From the NCBI GenBank assembly GCA_947371015.1, contig CANBNK010000006.1, positions 20,277 through 84,276 on the forward strand: a DNA stretch of 64,000 bases, read 5' to 3'. The notes beneath the pieces were generated by a model, which saw nothing but the letters and a program-made list of their open reading frames with translations, was not told the origin of the DNA and made no database searches. The translations under genes and the position numbers were made by a program. This DNA comes from Acetobacteraceae bacterium (GTDB taxonomy: Bacteria > Pseudomonadota > Alphaproteobacteria > Acetobacterales > Acetobacteraceae). This document shows positions 29,867 to 38,954 of the stretch, piece by piece (the first letter of the stretch is position 1; each line of letters starts with the position of its first letter).

Positions 29867-31228
29867 CTATTCCGCCGCCAGTCGGGCCGGCGCCAGCAGG
29901 GCCAGCAGGCCGGAGATCGGCCGGTCGCCGGGGGCCAGGATGGCCTGCGCCACGGCCTGGGCGCTGGCCGCGCTGCCGGCATGGGCCAGGCAGCCCGCCA
30001 GCTTGGTGGCCAGTTCCGCGTCCGAGAGCGGCAGTTCCGGCCCGCCGCGCAGCGCATCCACCCGGCGATGCAGGCTGCGGCCGTCCTTCAACGAAAGGGT
30101 CACGCTGGTGAAGCGCGGCTTCAGGCTGCCGGGCAGTTCCGTCTTGGTCACCTTGGGCAGGAAGGCCTGGATCTCCGCCCGCTGGACCGCGGCGTCCTCG
30201 AAGCTGGCCAGCTCAACCTTGCCATCCGCCAGGCCGGCGGCGATGGCGTATTGCATGGAGAACTTGCCCTCGAGCCCCGTCTTCGGTGCGTCGTGCAGCA
30301 GCGGCGAGAAGCTGCGGTTGGTGCCTTCCACCGCCACGCTCGCCACATCCGCCAGGGCGACGCCGGTTTCCGCCTTCAGGTCCAGCAGGGCGTCCAGGGC
30401 GCGATGGGTGGCGTAGCACATGGGGTATTTCTTCACTTCCAGCCCGGCGCGGACCAGCAGGCGCGGCGCCTTGCCGAGGTCGGCCATGCCAGCTACCAGG
30501 TCTTCCCCGGCGCCGTACAACTTCGCGTAGCCGCGCGGACCTTCCAGCGCTTCCGGCGAGCTATCGAAGCCTTCGCGCGCCAGCAACACGGATTGCAGCG
30601 CGGCGCGGTTGCTGTGCCCGGCCTGGAAGCTTTTGGCGTCGGTGCCGAAATTCTCCCGGCTGCCGGCGGCCTGGGCCACGGTCAGGCCAATGGCGTTGGC
30701 GGTTTGTTCGGCGGTCAGCTTCAGCAGGTTGGCGCAGGCGGCGGTGGCGCCGAACATGCCGATGCTGGCGGTGGCGTGGAACCCCTTGGCGTAGTGCTCG
30801 TCGCCCAGGCACTCGCCGATGCGGCCGGCCACCTCGAAGCCCACGGCATAGGCGGTGCAGACGGCCTGCAGCCCCAGCCCTTCGGCTTCCGCCAGGGCCA
30901 GCAGCGCCGGCAGCATGGCCACGCTGGGGTGGCCGCGCATCGGGCCGGTCACGTCGTCGAAGTCCAGCACATGGCCCAGCACGGCATTGGCGAAGGCGGC
31001 CTGCTCGATGCCCAGGCGCTCCTCGGTGCCCCAGATGCGCGCCACGCCGGGGCCGCTGGCGCGGCGGGCGTAGTTCAGCGCCTTGGCAAAGGCCGGCTCA
31101 TGCGTGCCGCCGATGGCGCAGGCCAGCGTGTCCAGCAGCGCGCGGCGGGCGGCGTGGCTTTCCTCCGGGCTCATGTCGGCGGCGGTGAAGTTGGCGGCGA
31201 AGGCGCCGATCTGTTGTGCGAGGGTCAT
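29867..31228 (-). CDS. MmgE/PrpD family protein
   Basis: A 453-residue protein of the MmgE/PrpD family, which includes 2-methylcitrate dehydratase, cis-aconitate decarboxylase and other dehydratase/isomerase-like enzymes. ALLDTLACAIGGTHEP near residue 30, VLDFDDVTGPMRGHPSVAML near 88-107 and GSRENFGTDAKSFQAGHSNR near 190-209 are family landmarks. No other methylcitrate-cycle gene is present. It is last in a four-gene operon with a hydrolase, an FAD monooxygenase and an extradiol dioxygenase, so a role on a ring-cleavage product is more likely than propionate metabolism. Confidence 0.92.
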   Translation of the reverse strand: MTLAQQIGAFAANFTAADMSPEESHAARRALLDTLACAIGGTHEPAFAKALNYARRASGPGVARIWGTEERLGIEQAAFANAVLGHVLDFDDVTGPMRGHPSVAMLPALLALAEAEGLGLQAVCTAYAVGFEVAGRIGECLGDEHYAKGFHATASIGMFGATAACANLLKLTAEQTANAIGLTVAQAAGSRENFGTDAKSFQAGHSNRAALQSVLLAREGFDSSPEALEGPRGYAKLYGAGEDLVAGMADLGKAPRLLVRAGLEVKKYPMCYATHRALDALLDLKAETGVALADVASVAVEGTNRSFSPLLHDAPKTGLEGKFSMQYAIAAGLADGKVELASFEDAAVQRAEIQAFLPKVTKTELPGSLKPRFTSVTLSLKDGRSLHRRVDALRGGPELPLSDAELATKLAGCLAHAGSAASAQAVAQAILAPGDRPISGLLALLAPARLAAE

Positions 31229-32064
31229 ACCTGCGTTTCCTTCCCTTGGAGGTCAGCCAGAAAGGCCAGCACGTCCCGCGCGCAGCGTTCCGGCACGGCG
31301 TCGCCGACATTATGCGGCATGCCGTCATAGGTGATCAGCCGGGCATTCGGGATCGCGTCCCGCATGCCCTCATACAGGCCATGATGCCCGATGGGTTCCG
31401 CGCCAGGCGCCACCAGCAGCGTCGGGCATTTTATCAGTGGCAGGTCGCCGGCCCAGTTGCGGCTGCTCATGTGGTTGACAAAGCGGCCGATGAAGGCCGG
31501 GTCGTTGCGGCCCATGTCCTTCGGGAACCACTCCAGGAAACCCGGGTCCTGGTCGGCCGGGAAGCGGTCGGCGATGGTCTCGCGGATGAAGCGCTCGATG
31601 CCATCCCGCTGGAAGCGGGCGACCCAGCCGGTGGCCTGGGTGCCGGCCAGGCCGGGCGAGGCGGCGAACAGGCTGAGGCTGGCGACGCGCGACGGCGCCT
31701 CGATGGCCATGCGCTGGCCGATATAGCCGCCGGCGGAGTTGCCGACGACATGGGCCTTTTCCACGCCAAGGTGGTCCAGCAACTCCAGCGCATCGGCCAG
31801 CAGGCGTTCCAGCGTCAGCGGGCGGTCCTCACCGGGGATTTCGCTGGCGCCATGGCCGCGCAGTTCCGGCGTGATGCAGGTGTATTCGCGGGCCACGACC
31901 GGCAGCCAGCCGAACCAGCGGCGATAGCTGCTCATGGCCGGGTGCAGCAGCAGCACCGGGATGGCCGGCGTGCGCCAAGGGTCGGTGAAATCGTCGATCC
32001 GATAGGCCAGGCTGGTGCCGTCGCTGGCGCGGAACCGCGCCATGTTGGGGGCAAGCTGGGTCAT
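31225..32064 (-). CDS. Alpha/beta hydrolase
   Basis: A 279-residue alpha/beta hydrolase. The nucleophile elbow is GNSAGG with S110, the oxyanion region is LLLHPAMSSYRRW, and a C-terminal GMPHNVGD supplies the catalytic histidine. The start at 32064 overlaps the monooxygenase stop (ATGA) and the stop overlaps the MmgE/PrpD start in the same way. Next to an extradiol dioxygenase it is a good candidate for a meta-cleavage-product hydrolase (C-C bond hydrolase), an inference from context. Confidence 0.9.
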   Translation of the reverse strand: MTQLAPNMARFRASDGTSLAYRIDDFTDPWRTPAIPVLLLHPAMSSYRRWFGWLPVVAREYTCITPELRGHGASEIPGEDRPLTLERLLADALELLDHLGVEKAHVVGNSAGGYIGQRMAIEAPSRVASLSLFAASPGLAGTQATGWVARFQRDGIERFIRETIADRFPADQDPGFLEWFPKDMGRNDPAFIGRFVNHMSSRNWAGDLPLIKCPTLLVAPGAEPIGHHGLYEGMRDAIPNARLITYDGMPHNVGDAVPERCARDVLAFLADLQGKETQV

Positions 32065-33245
32065 ATGGCCACCGTCGTCGGGTCGTAGCTGTAGAGCCAT
32101 TCATAGCGGCTGCGGACCAGGTCCGGCTGCCACTCGCGTTCCACATAGGCGGCCGCGCCTTCGGCATGCGCCAGGGCGGGGTTGTGGAAGCGCTTGGTGT
32201 TGTCGGTGCTGCCGCGGACCATGCGGGCGGTGCGTTCCACGCGGGCAGCCTCGTAGCGGCGCAGCGCGGTCTCGGTGCCGTCCACCTCGGTCAGCGCGCG
32301 GGCCAGGACATAGGCGTCCTCCACCGCGTGGACGGCGCCCTGGGCCAGGAAGGGCAGCGTCGGGTGGCAGGCGTCGCCCAGCAGGGTCACGCGCCCCCTG
32401 CCCCATTCCATCAGCGGGTCGCGGGCCAGGAAGGCCCAGCGGAACGGGGTCTTGATGGTGTCGATCATCAGGTGGATGTCGGGGTGCCAGCCCTCAAAAT
32501 CCGCATGCATCTCGGCGTGCGTCCCCTGGGTGGTCCAGCTTTCCTGCTGCCAGTGCTGGCCTTCGACCACGCCGACCAGGTTCATCAGCTTGAAGTTGCG
32601 CAGCGGGTACTGCACCACGTGCCGCCCCGGCCCGACCCAGTTGGTGGAGACCGGCTTGCACAGCCGCTCCGGCAGCAGGGACGTGTCCAGCACGCCGCGC
32701 CAGGCGAAGATACCGGTGAAGTGGGCCTTGGCCTCGCCCCACAACTGCCGGCGGATGGCGCTGTGGATGCCGTCGGCGCCCAGCAGCATGTCGCCCTCGG
32801 CCAGGCTGCCATCGGTGAAGCGCAGGCGGACGCGGTCTCCCAGGTCCTCGAAGCCCTCGGCCTTGCGGCCCAGCCGGATGCAGCCGGGCGACGCGGCGCG
32901 CACCGCGGCTTCCAGTGCCGCCAGCAGGTCCGGTCGATAGACGGTGAAGTACGGGAAGCCGTAGCGCTCCACGCATTCCTGCACGAGATCAAACGGGTTC
33001 CACGCCTGGCCGGTGGACCACAGCCGGATTTCCTTGCCCGGCGTCTCGCAGCTGGTGGCGGCAATCTGCTCGCCGATGCCCAGCGCGTACATCACGCGGG
33101 AGCCATTGGGCGAAAGCTGCACCCCGGCGCCAACCTCGGTCAGCGCCTGCGCCTGTTCATAGACCTCGACCTCATGGCCGCGCTGCAACATGGCGAGTGC
33201 AGCGGTCAGGCCGCCGATGCCGCCGCCGGCGATCAGTATCTTCAT
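32061..33245 (-). CDS. FAD-dependent aromatic monooxygenase
   Basis: A 394-residue class A flavoprotein hydroxylase of the salicylate / 3-hydroxybenzoate hydroxylase group. Three hallmarks are visible: GGGIGGLTAALAM at the N-terminus, GADGIHSAIR near residue 160, and GDACHPTLPFLAQGA near 290. It would hydroxylate an aromatic acid or phenol using NAD(P)H and O2. The ATG at 33245 overlaps the dioxygenase stop by one base; a GTG one codon earlier is also possible. It sits between an extradiol dioxygenase and a hydrolase, the expected order for meta-cleavage. Confidence 0.92.
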   Translation of the reverse strand: MKILIAGGGIGGLTAALAMLQRGHEVEVYEQAQALTEVGAGVQLSPNGSRVMYALGIGEQIAATSCETPGKEIRLWSTGQAWNPFDLVQECVERYGFPYFTVYRPDLLAALEAAVRAASPGCIRLGRKAEGFEDLGDRVRLRFTDGSLAEGDMLLGADGIHSAIRRQLWGEAKAHFTGIFAWRGVLDTSLLPERLCKPVSTNWVGPGRHVVQYPLRNFKLMNLVGVVEGQHWQQESWTTQGTHAEMHADFEGWHPDIHLMIDTIKTPFRWAFLARDPLMEWGRGRVTLLGDACHPTLPFLAQGAVHAVEDAYVLARALTEVDGTETALRRYEAARVERTARMVRGSTDNTKRFHNPALAHAEGAAAYVEREWQPDLVRSRYEWLYSYDPTTVAI

Positions 33246-34252
33246 CACTCAGCCGCCCCGCGCACCGCCTGGTCCCACCACAGGCACTCGCCCTGGCGCA
33301 GGTCGTGATTGCCCGGCAGCACCTGCACCGGCACGCGCTCGCCCCGCTTCGCCGCGGCCATGCGCATTTCCTTCGCCGCCACGCGCTGGTCCGGGGAAAC
33401 CCAGTCGCGGTCATGGCCCCACAGCGAAGGCCCGCTGGTGACCTCGCTCGGCGTCCAGCCCTGCTGCTGGATGGTACGGCCGCCCCAGCCGTATTCCATC
33501 AGGAAGCCACTGGGCGAATAGTTGTAGAAGCTGGTCATGTAGTCGTTCACGTGGCGGCCCAGCGTGGTGGCCACCCGCCCCGGCTGGTCCTGCGCGATGT
33601 CGTAGGCCTGGCCGACATCGTCCAGCTGGAAGGTTTCCAGCATCAGGTGATGCAGCTTTGGCTGCGGATTTTCGATCAGCGCCAGGCTGTGGTGCCGGTC
33701 ATTGCAGTGGAAGAAATACGCCCGGAACGGCTGGGTGATGTAGTCGCTGACGCGGAAGCCCAGCAGGTCGCGGTAGAAGGCCAGCATCGGGTCGATTTCC
33801 GGCACCCACAGCACCGCATGGCCCATGCCCAGCACGCCCGTGCGGAAGCCGCTGATCGGCCGGCCCGGCACGAAGGGCTCGGCCGCCACCTCGGCGCCGT
33901 GGATCAGTTCAACCCGGTTGCCCAAGGGGTCTTCGCACCACACCAGCCCGGCCACGGCACGCTGCGCACACAAGGCCGCGTCGCCCCGATGCACCCGGAC
34001 GCCGGCCTTCTCCAGCTTCGCCGCCATGGCGTCCACGGCGGCGGCATCGGCCAGTTCCCAGCCGAAGAAGGCGGCGCCGTTGCCGGCATCCTCGGCCACC
34101 AGCAGGCGCTGCTTGCGGTCATCCATGCGGAAGCGCAGCTGGCTGCGGGTCTGTTCCGCCAAATGCAGGCCAAGCAGCCCGGACCCGAAGCTGGCCCAAT
34201 CCTCCAGCGACGTTGCGCGCACACCGACATAGCCCAAGGCCTGAACCTGCAT
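33245..34252 (-). CDS. Extradiol (meta-cleavage) ring dioxygenase, type I VOC fold
   Basis: A 335-residue two-domain vicinal-oxygen-chelate protein. Metal ligands predicted by motif are H145 (GMGHAVLW), H201/H202 (KLHHLMLE) and E253 (GFLMEYGWGG). CNDRHHSLAL near 183-192 and GRHVNDYMTSFY near 232-243 match catalytic regions of BphC-like enzymes. It should open a catechol-type ring next to the two hydroxyls using Fe(II) and O2. It is first in the four-gene operon and divergent from two Bug receptors, which may supply the substrate. The substrate itself is unknown. Confidence 0.92.
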   Translation of the reverse strand: MQVQALGYVGVRATSLEDWASFGSGLLGLHLAEQTRSQLRFRMDDRKQRLLVAEDAGNGAAFFGWELADAAAVDAMAAKLEKAGVRVHRGDAALCAQRAVAGLVWCEDPLGNRVELIHGAEVAAEPFVPGRPISGFRTGVLGMGHAVLWVPEIDPMLAFYRDLLGFRVSDYITQPFRAYFFHCNDRHHSLALIENPQPKLHHLMLETFQLDDVGQAYDIAQDQPGRVATTLGRHVNDYMTSFYNYSPSGFLMEYGWGGRTIQQQGWTPSEVTSGPSLWGHDRDWVSPDQRVAAKEMRMAAAKRGERVPVQVLPGNHDLRQGECLWWDQAVRGAAE

Positions 34253-34348
34253 GGCACCGTTCCCTTCCTGTCTTGCGGGGGATGTTAGACTGCGCTTGGC
34301 TGGCTGGCGACACCCGGCTGAAACCAGGGCCGTCCGAGGGGGAAACGC

Positions 34349-35293
34349 ATGATCTGGCGCGGCATGATGCTGCTGGCTTCGCTGACGCTGGCCGGGCAGG
34401 CGCGGGCACAGGCCTTCCCCGACCATCCGGTCCAGGTCATCAACCCGTACGGCGCCGGCAGCACGACAGACCTGCTGACCCGCGCACTGGCCACCGCCAT
34501 GCAGCCGCGCCTGGGCCAGCCGGTGGTGGTGGTGAACCGCGATGGCGCCGCCGGCGGCCTCGGCACCAGCGTGGCGGCGCGGGCGGCGCCGGATGGCTAC
34601 AACCTGCTGTTCGCGCCAGCGGTGGTGCTTTCCGTGCTGCCGACGCTGCGGCCGGATATCGGCTACCGCGCCGAAAGCTTCATCCCGGTGTGCCAGGCCT
34701 TCGAGAACCTGATGGTGCTGGCGGTGCGCACGGACAGCCCGCTGCGCAACCTCGCGGACCTGGTCGCGGCGGCAAAGGCGCGGCCGGGCACGCTGACCTA
34801 TGGCCACCAGGGCGTTGCCTCGGTGCCGCATCTGGCCGCCGTCGCCTTCGCCCAGATGGCCGGGGTGGAACTGCAGGACGTACCCTACCGCAGCGAGCCC
34901 AACGTAGTGCTGGAAGTGCAGGCCGGGCGGGTCGATTTCGCCGCGCTGGTGGCGGGTTCCATCAACAACCAGCCGCTGCGGGCCTTGGCTGTCTTCGCGC
35001 CACAGCGCCACCATCTGCTGCCGGACGCCCCGACCGCGAAGGAACAGGGCTACGACTTCTCCCCGGCCAGCTTTGGCGGGCTGTACGCGCCCGCGGGCAC
35101 GCCGGCCCCGGTGGTGGCGCGGTTGGCCGAAGCCTGCGCCGCCGCCGCCACCGACCCGGGCTATGCCGAGGCCGCTCGCCGCAGCTTCCAGCCCGCACAG
35201 TTCCACCTGGGGCCGCAGGCCTTCGCCGCCCGCATGCGCGACGAGATCGCCGAGAAGGCCCGCCTGCTCGCCGGCCTGCGGCTGGAGCGCTGA
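34349..35293 (+). CDS. Bug/TctC-family substrate-binding protein
   Basis: A 314-residue Bug receptor. The signal peptide ends at about QARAQ. The first loop reads NPYGAGSTTDLLTRA rather than the common PFPPGG, and the second VVVVNRDGAAGGLGTS, variants shared with its neighbour at 35296. It has AGGGGG-type ribosome-binding sequence (GAGGGGGAAACGC) before the ATG. Its gene is divergent from the extradiol operon across 96 bp, which suggests that it binds the aromatic or a precursor; this is inferred from position. Confidence 0.92.
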   Translation: MIWRGMMLLASLTLAGQARAQAFPDHPVQVINPYGAGSTTDLLTRALATAMQPRLGQPVVVVNRDGAAGGLGTSVAARAAPDGYNLLFAPAVVLSVLPTLRPDIGYRAESFIPVCQAFENLMVLAVRTDSPLRNLADLVAAAKARPGTLTYGHQGVASVPHLAAVAFAQMAGVELQDVPYRSEPNVVLEVQAGRVDFAALVAGSINNQPLRALAVFAPQRHHLLPDAPTAKEQGYDFSPASFGGLYAPAGTPAPVVARLAEACAAAATDPGYAEAARRSFQPAQFHLGPQAFAARMRDEIAEKARLLAGLRLER

Positions 35294-35295
35294 GC

Positions 35296-36222
35296 ATGCT
35301 GCGCCTGCTGTTCCTGCTGCTGGCCTCTGCCCCCGCCTGGGCGCAGCCCTTCCCCAGCCGGCCGATCACAGTCATCAACCCCACCGCGGCCGGCGCCTCC
35401 ACCGATATCCTGATCCGCGCCATGGCGCCGGCGCTGTCCGCGCGGCTCGGCCAGCCGGTGGTGGTGGTGAACCGCGAGGGCGGCAGCAGTTCGCTCGGCA
35501 CCGCTGCCGTCGCCCGCGCCCAGCCGGATGGCTACACCCTGCTGTTCGGCGCGGCCTATTCGCTCTCGGTCCTGCCGGTGATCCGCAACGATACCGGCTA
35601 TACCGCGGCCAGCCTGGAGCCCATCTGCCAGGCCTTCGTCAACACCATGGTGGTGGCGGTGCGGCCGGACAGCCCCTTCGCCACGCTGGCCGACTACATC
35701 GCCCGGGCGCGCCAGGGTGGCGCCACCTTCGGGCACCAGGGCATCGCCAGCATTCCGCACCTGGCCATGGTGGAACTGGGCCAGGTGGCGGGCGTGGCGT
35801 TGCAGGACATTCCCTATCGCGGCGACCCGCCGGTGGTGGTGGATACGCTGGCCGGGCGCGTCGATGCCGGGGCGATGGTGCTGGGCAGCCTGCGCGGCCA
35901 GAACCTGCGGGCGCTGGCGGTGTTCGGCGCCGCCCGCAACCCGGCCCTGCCCGACGTGCCCACGGTGCGCGAAGCCGGCTGGGACGTGGCGCCGGAAAGT
36001 TTCGGGGGGCTGTTCGCCCCGGCCGGCCTGCCGCCCGCGATACGCGCGACGCTGGCGGCAGCCTGCGAGGCCGGTGTGGCAGACCCGGCCTATCGGGAGG
36101 CCGCGCGGCGCGGCTTCCAGCCGGCGGAGTTGTTCCTGGGGCCGGAAGCGCTGGCCGCCCGGTTGCAGCGCGATGTCGAGGCCAAGGCAACGCTGTTGCG
36201 TGGCATAGCGCTGGAGCGGTAG
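35296..36222 (+). CDS. Bug/TctC-family substrate-binding protein
   Basis: A 308-residue Bug receptor paralogous to the preceding gene: INPTAAGASTDILIRA, VVVVNREGGSSSLGT, PDGYTLLFGAAYSLSVLP and GHQGIASIPHLAMVELGQVAG parallel the equivalent segments there. The ATG lies 2 bp after the upstream stop. NPTAAG is an unusual version of the first ligand loop. The pair probably arose by tandem duplication. It ends 12 bp before the convergent PhyH-like gene. Confidence 0.92.
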   Translation: MLRLLFLLLASAPAWAQPFPSRPITVINPTAAGASTDILIRAMAPALSARLGQPVVVVNREGGSSSLGTAAVARAQPDGYTLLFGAAYSLSVLPVIRNDTGYTAASLEPICQAFVNTMVVAVRPDSPFATLADYIARARQGGATFGHQGIASIPHLAMVELGQVAGVALQDIPYRGDPPVVVDTLAGRVDAGAMVLGSLRGQNLRALAVFGAARNPALPDVPTVREAGWDVAPESFGGLFAPAGLPPAIRATLAAACEAGVADPAYREAARRGFQPAELFLGPEALAARLQRDVEAKATLLRGIALER

Positions 36223-36234
36223 CGCCAGCCCGCC

Positions 36235-37086
36235 TCAGTGCACCAGCTTCATCTCGGGGATGCCCTCGCTGGCCACCCAGAAGCGGTTGATGGAATCGGC
36301 ATGCGTCGCCCTCGCCGCGGCATCCGCCTCCGCCGCCGGCCGCGGCTCCAGGTCGAAATGGCCGCAGCGGTCCACGCCGCGCACCAGCGTGGCTGAAAGC
36401 CGCGTCGGGCCGACATGCCTTACGCTGGCCGGGATGTAGCTGATGCCGATGCCGATGCGGTCCTCGGCCGAGCGGTTCGGCGTGCTGCTGTGCAGCGCCA
36501 GCGTGTGGTGCAGGCTGAACTCACCGGGCGCCAGCAGCATCGGCACCGCCTTGGCGTCGTCCACCGCCGCCTGTGCGGTCTGCCCCCGAGACAGCATGTT
36601 GGCTGGGTTCTTCTCATCCGCATGCGGCACCTGGCCGCGCGCCTGGCTGCCCGGCAGCACGCGGACGCAGCCGCTCTCCTCATTGCTTGGCGTCAACGCC
36701 AGCCAGGCCGTCACATGCTCGAACGGCGCCAGGCCGAAATAGGTGCCGTCCTGGTGCCAGGGCACGAAGCCTGCGCTGTTGGCGGCCTTCCACCAGATGG
36801 TGGTGTGGAAGATCAGGATATCCGGGCCGATCACGTCCTCCACCGCATCCAGGATCGCCGACGTGCGAACCAGTTCGGCGGCCCAAGGGAATAGCAGGTA
36901 GGGCTTGATCCGGTTGCTCGGCTGGCGGATGCCAGCCTCCGAGACCGCACGTTCCGCCTGGCCGCAGCAGCGCACCAGGTCGGCCCGCCAGCGTTCCGCC
37001 TGCGCCGCCTCCACAGCGCGCAGCGGCGTGGCATAGCCTTCGGCGCGGTAGCGGGCGATGGCGGCATCATCCAGCAGCTTGGGCAT
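36235..37086 (-). CDS. Phytanoyl-CoA dioxygenase (PhyH) family protein
   Basis: A 283-residue Fe(II)/2-oxoglutarate-dependent oxygenase. The facial triad is H111 and D113 (PWHQDGTYF) and H199 (LALHSSTPNRS), with R210 positioned to bind 2-oxoglutarate. Bacterial PhyH proteins hydroxylate diverse small molecules, so the substrate is open. The ATG follows GGGAGCC. It is last in a run of cyclase, cupin, hotdog-like protein and PhyH genes on the minus strand, 28 bp behind the hotdog-like gene. Confidence 0.92.
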   Translation of the reverse strand: MPKLLDDAAIARYRAEGYATPLRAVEAAQAERWRADLVRCCGQAERAVSEAGIRQPSNRIKPYLLFPWAAELVRTSAILDAVEDVIGPDILIFHTTIWWKAANSAGFVPWHQDGTYFGLAPFEHVTAWLALTPSNEESGCVRVLPGSQARGQVPHADEKNPANMLSRGQTAQAAVDDAKAVPMLLAPGEFSLHHTLALHSSTPNRSAEDRIGIGISYIPASVRHVGPTRLSATLVRGVDRCGHFDLEPRPAAEADAAARATHADSINRFWVASEGIPEMKLVH

Positions 37087-37114
37087 GGGTGGCTCCCTGG
37101 TGGAAGCCTCCAGC

Positions 37115-37837
37115 CTACGCTGCCACGGGCCGCGGCATAACCCACAAGGCGCGGGCCAAGCCACGCACCCCGCCATCGGCTCCGAGAATGGCAGTGCCAG
37201 CGTGCAGCTTGCGGTCTTCCCGCCCGATCTGCCAGCCGAGCACGATGCACGGCTCGCCCGGTTCAACGCTGCCAAGCAGCTGCCCGGTCATCCGCGCCAG
37301 CAGCGAACGCGCGGGCGGCGTTTCCACCGCGAAGGCGAACTGTCCGGCGCAATCCAGCGCGGCCCACAGATGCTCCGGCGCCACCCGGCCACCAACCGCG
37401 AAGGCCGGGTCTGGCCGCCAGAGGCCAGCCGCCACACCAGTCCGGCCTTCGACCTTGCCGGTGAAGACGCGCAGCCCGTAGCCCGGCGCCTGGTTGTCGC
37501 CGCAGCAGAAGCACAGGCCGGTGGAGTGGCTGAGGCCGCTGGCCAGGAACCAGCGCGTCGCCGCCTCGGCCTCCGCCAGCGTCGGCGCCGGTGGCACGTC
37601 CAGCGTCAACTCGGCCGGGCGCGCTTCCACCACAACATTGCCTTCGGCGTCCAGCACAGCAGCGCCCTGCGCGTCGCGCCGCACCATCAGCGCGGTGTCC
37701 AGCGGCATCGGCCGGCGCAGCGTCACTTCCGCAGGGCCATCCCCCAGCAGCAGCGCGGCGCGCCCTGCGACATAACCGCCATTGCCGCTGCCCGGCGGCC
37801 CGCGGAACTGCGCCGCGACGGTGAAGGCTTCGCTCAT
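37115..37837 (-). CDS. Hotdog-fold, thioesterase-like protein
   Basis: A 240-residue protein without a signal peptide. GSGNGGYVAGRAALLL at the N-terminus and GGRVAPEHLWAALDCAGQFAF with LLARMTGQLLGSVEPGE in the C-terminal half resemble the two halves of acyl-CoA thioesterase-like hotdog proteins. LCFCCGDNQAPGYGLRVF near residues 108-125 carries a Cys-rich motif seen in this group. The catalytic identity is uncertain. It is coupled by ATGA to the upstream cupin gene. Confidence 0.65.
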   Translation of the reverse strand: MSEAFTVAAQFRGPPGSGNGGYVAGRAALLLGDGPAEVTLRRPMPLDTALMVRRDAQGAAVLDAEGNVVVEARPAELTLDVPPAPTLAEAEAATRWFLASGLSHSTGLCFCCGDNQAPGYGLRVFTGKVEGRTGVAAGLWRPDPAFAVGGRVAPEHLWAALDCAGQFAFAVETPPARSLLARMTGQLLGSVEPGEPCIVLGWQIGREDRKLHAGTAILGADGGVRGLARALWVMPRPVAA

Positions 37838-38280
37838 CGGATCTCCGCCGGCGTCGAGGTGCCCGGCCCTTGGCCGACGATCAGCAACTCGCAGGGTTCC
37901 GCCTTGGCGCCGTCATAGTGGATGCCGCGGCCGTAATGCGTGACGAAGCTGCCGGCGCTGACCGGCACCGTGCTGTCCTGGTTGAAGCGCGGGCCGCTGC
38001 CCATCCACCAGGTACCCTTGAGGACGGTGATGAAGCGGTCATGCTGGTGGAAATGCGGCCGCGACATGTTGCCTGGCAGCCAGCGGTTCATCACCGCATA
38101 GAAGCCTTCCTTGGTGGGGTCGCCGACCAGCAGCGCCTGCTGGTTGCCGCCGCGCGAAACCGGCCCCCAGGGGATCTGTTCCGGCACCAGGTACTTGATG
38201 ATGGCCGGGTCCACCTGGCCGAAAGCGCGGCCTGCCCAAGGCGCCAGCGCGGCAGCCAGCAGCAGCGAACGGCGGTTCAT
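37834..38280 (-). CDS. Exported cupin-domain protein
   Basis: A 148-residue protein with a signal peptide (MNRRSLLLAAALAPWAGRAFG) and one cupin barrel. The metal-site motif PHFHQHDRFITVLKGTW lies near residues 74-90. It is predicted to be periplasmic, which sets it apart from the cytoplasmic enzymes in the same operon. ATGA overlaps link it to the cyclase before and the hotdog-like gene after. Enzymatic role (isomerase, dioxygenase or ligand-binding) is not evident. Confidence 0.82.
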   Translation of the reverse strand: MNRRSLLLAAALAPWAGRAFGQVDPAIIKYLVPEQIPWGPVSRGGNQQALLVGDPTKEGFYAVMNRWLPGNMSRPHFHQHDRFITVLKGTWWMGSGPRFNQDSTVPVSAGSFVTHYGRGIHYDGAKAEPCELLIVGQGPGTSTPAEIR

Positions 38281-38954
38281 GGGGCATCTCCCTCGATGGC
38301 GATGACACGGGCCGGAGCGCCGTCGCTGTCCGGTACTTTCACCGGCAGCGCGACGACGAAGCTGCGCGGCTGCACCAGCGCACCGGTGTTGCACAGGTAT
38401 TCGAACATGATGACGCCCTGCTTCAGCAGGTGGAAATGCGTGACATGCTCCGGCAGCGGCGGCCGCTTCTGCTTGGTGATGAAGTAGCGGATGCAATGGT
38501 CCTGCGGGAAGTCGAAGCCGACCGCCTTGATGCCGGCTTCCCGCAGGAAAATGGCGGCATCCGCGCTCATCCACGGCGCCTTCGCCCAATAGTCCGGCGT
38601 GTTGACGCTGTAGCGCTTGTCCCACTGGGTCTTCAGGATGGCGATGTCGCCGCGCTTCAGGTGGCGGGCGCTGGCGGCGATGCGCTCGCCGGAGATCTCG
38701 GTGTTCTCCGGCACGTCCGAGAGGTCGAGGATCGCCGCCTCCCCCACCGTCATGTCCAGGTTGATGCTGTCCGTCGTGAAGCCCTGCGGGTCCACATGGC
38801 GTGGACTGTCCATGTGGGTGAAGGCGTGCAGGTTCCAGCCGGCCCAGGTGCCCTGCCCTTCGCCGGTGTCGTGGCTCTTCAGCAGGCGGCGCTCCACCGG
38901 CCAGCGGAAATGGCCCGTGGTGACGGCGGTGGAGAGATCGACATAGCGGCGCAT
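38277..38954 (-). CDS. Cyclase/kynurenine-formamidase-like hydrolase
   Basis: A 225-residue metal-dependent hydrolase of the Cyclase family (Pfam Cyclase; KynB-like). The metal motif is HAFTHMDSPRH at residues 43-53, matching HxxTHxDxPxH with Phe for the usual Gly. The family opens formamides, lactones or cyclic amides. The ATG at 38954 gives MRRYVDLSTAVTTGH, the normal beginning; the frame extends further but lacks support. It is the first gene of the four-gene operon ending with PhyH. Confidence 0.88.
   Translation of the reverse strand: MRRYVDLSTAVTTGHFRWPVERRLLKSHDTGEGQGTWAGWNLHAFTHMDSPRHVDPQGFTTDSINLDMTVGEAAILDLSDVPENTEISGERIAASARHLKRGDIAILKTQWDKRYSVNTPDYWAKAPWMSADAAIFLREAGIKAVGFDFPQDHCIRYFITKQKRPPLPEHVTHFHLLKQGVIMFEYLCNTGALVQPRSFVVALPVKVPDSDGAPARVIAIEGDAP

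Noticed and set aside
29867..31228. 2-methylcitrate dehydratase PrpD of propionate metabolism
   Set aside because: No prpB, prpC or acn gene is linked; the operon context is aromatic ring cleavage.
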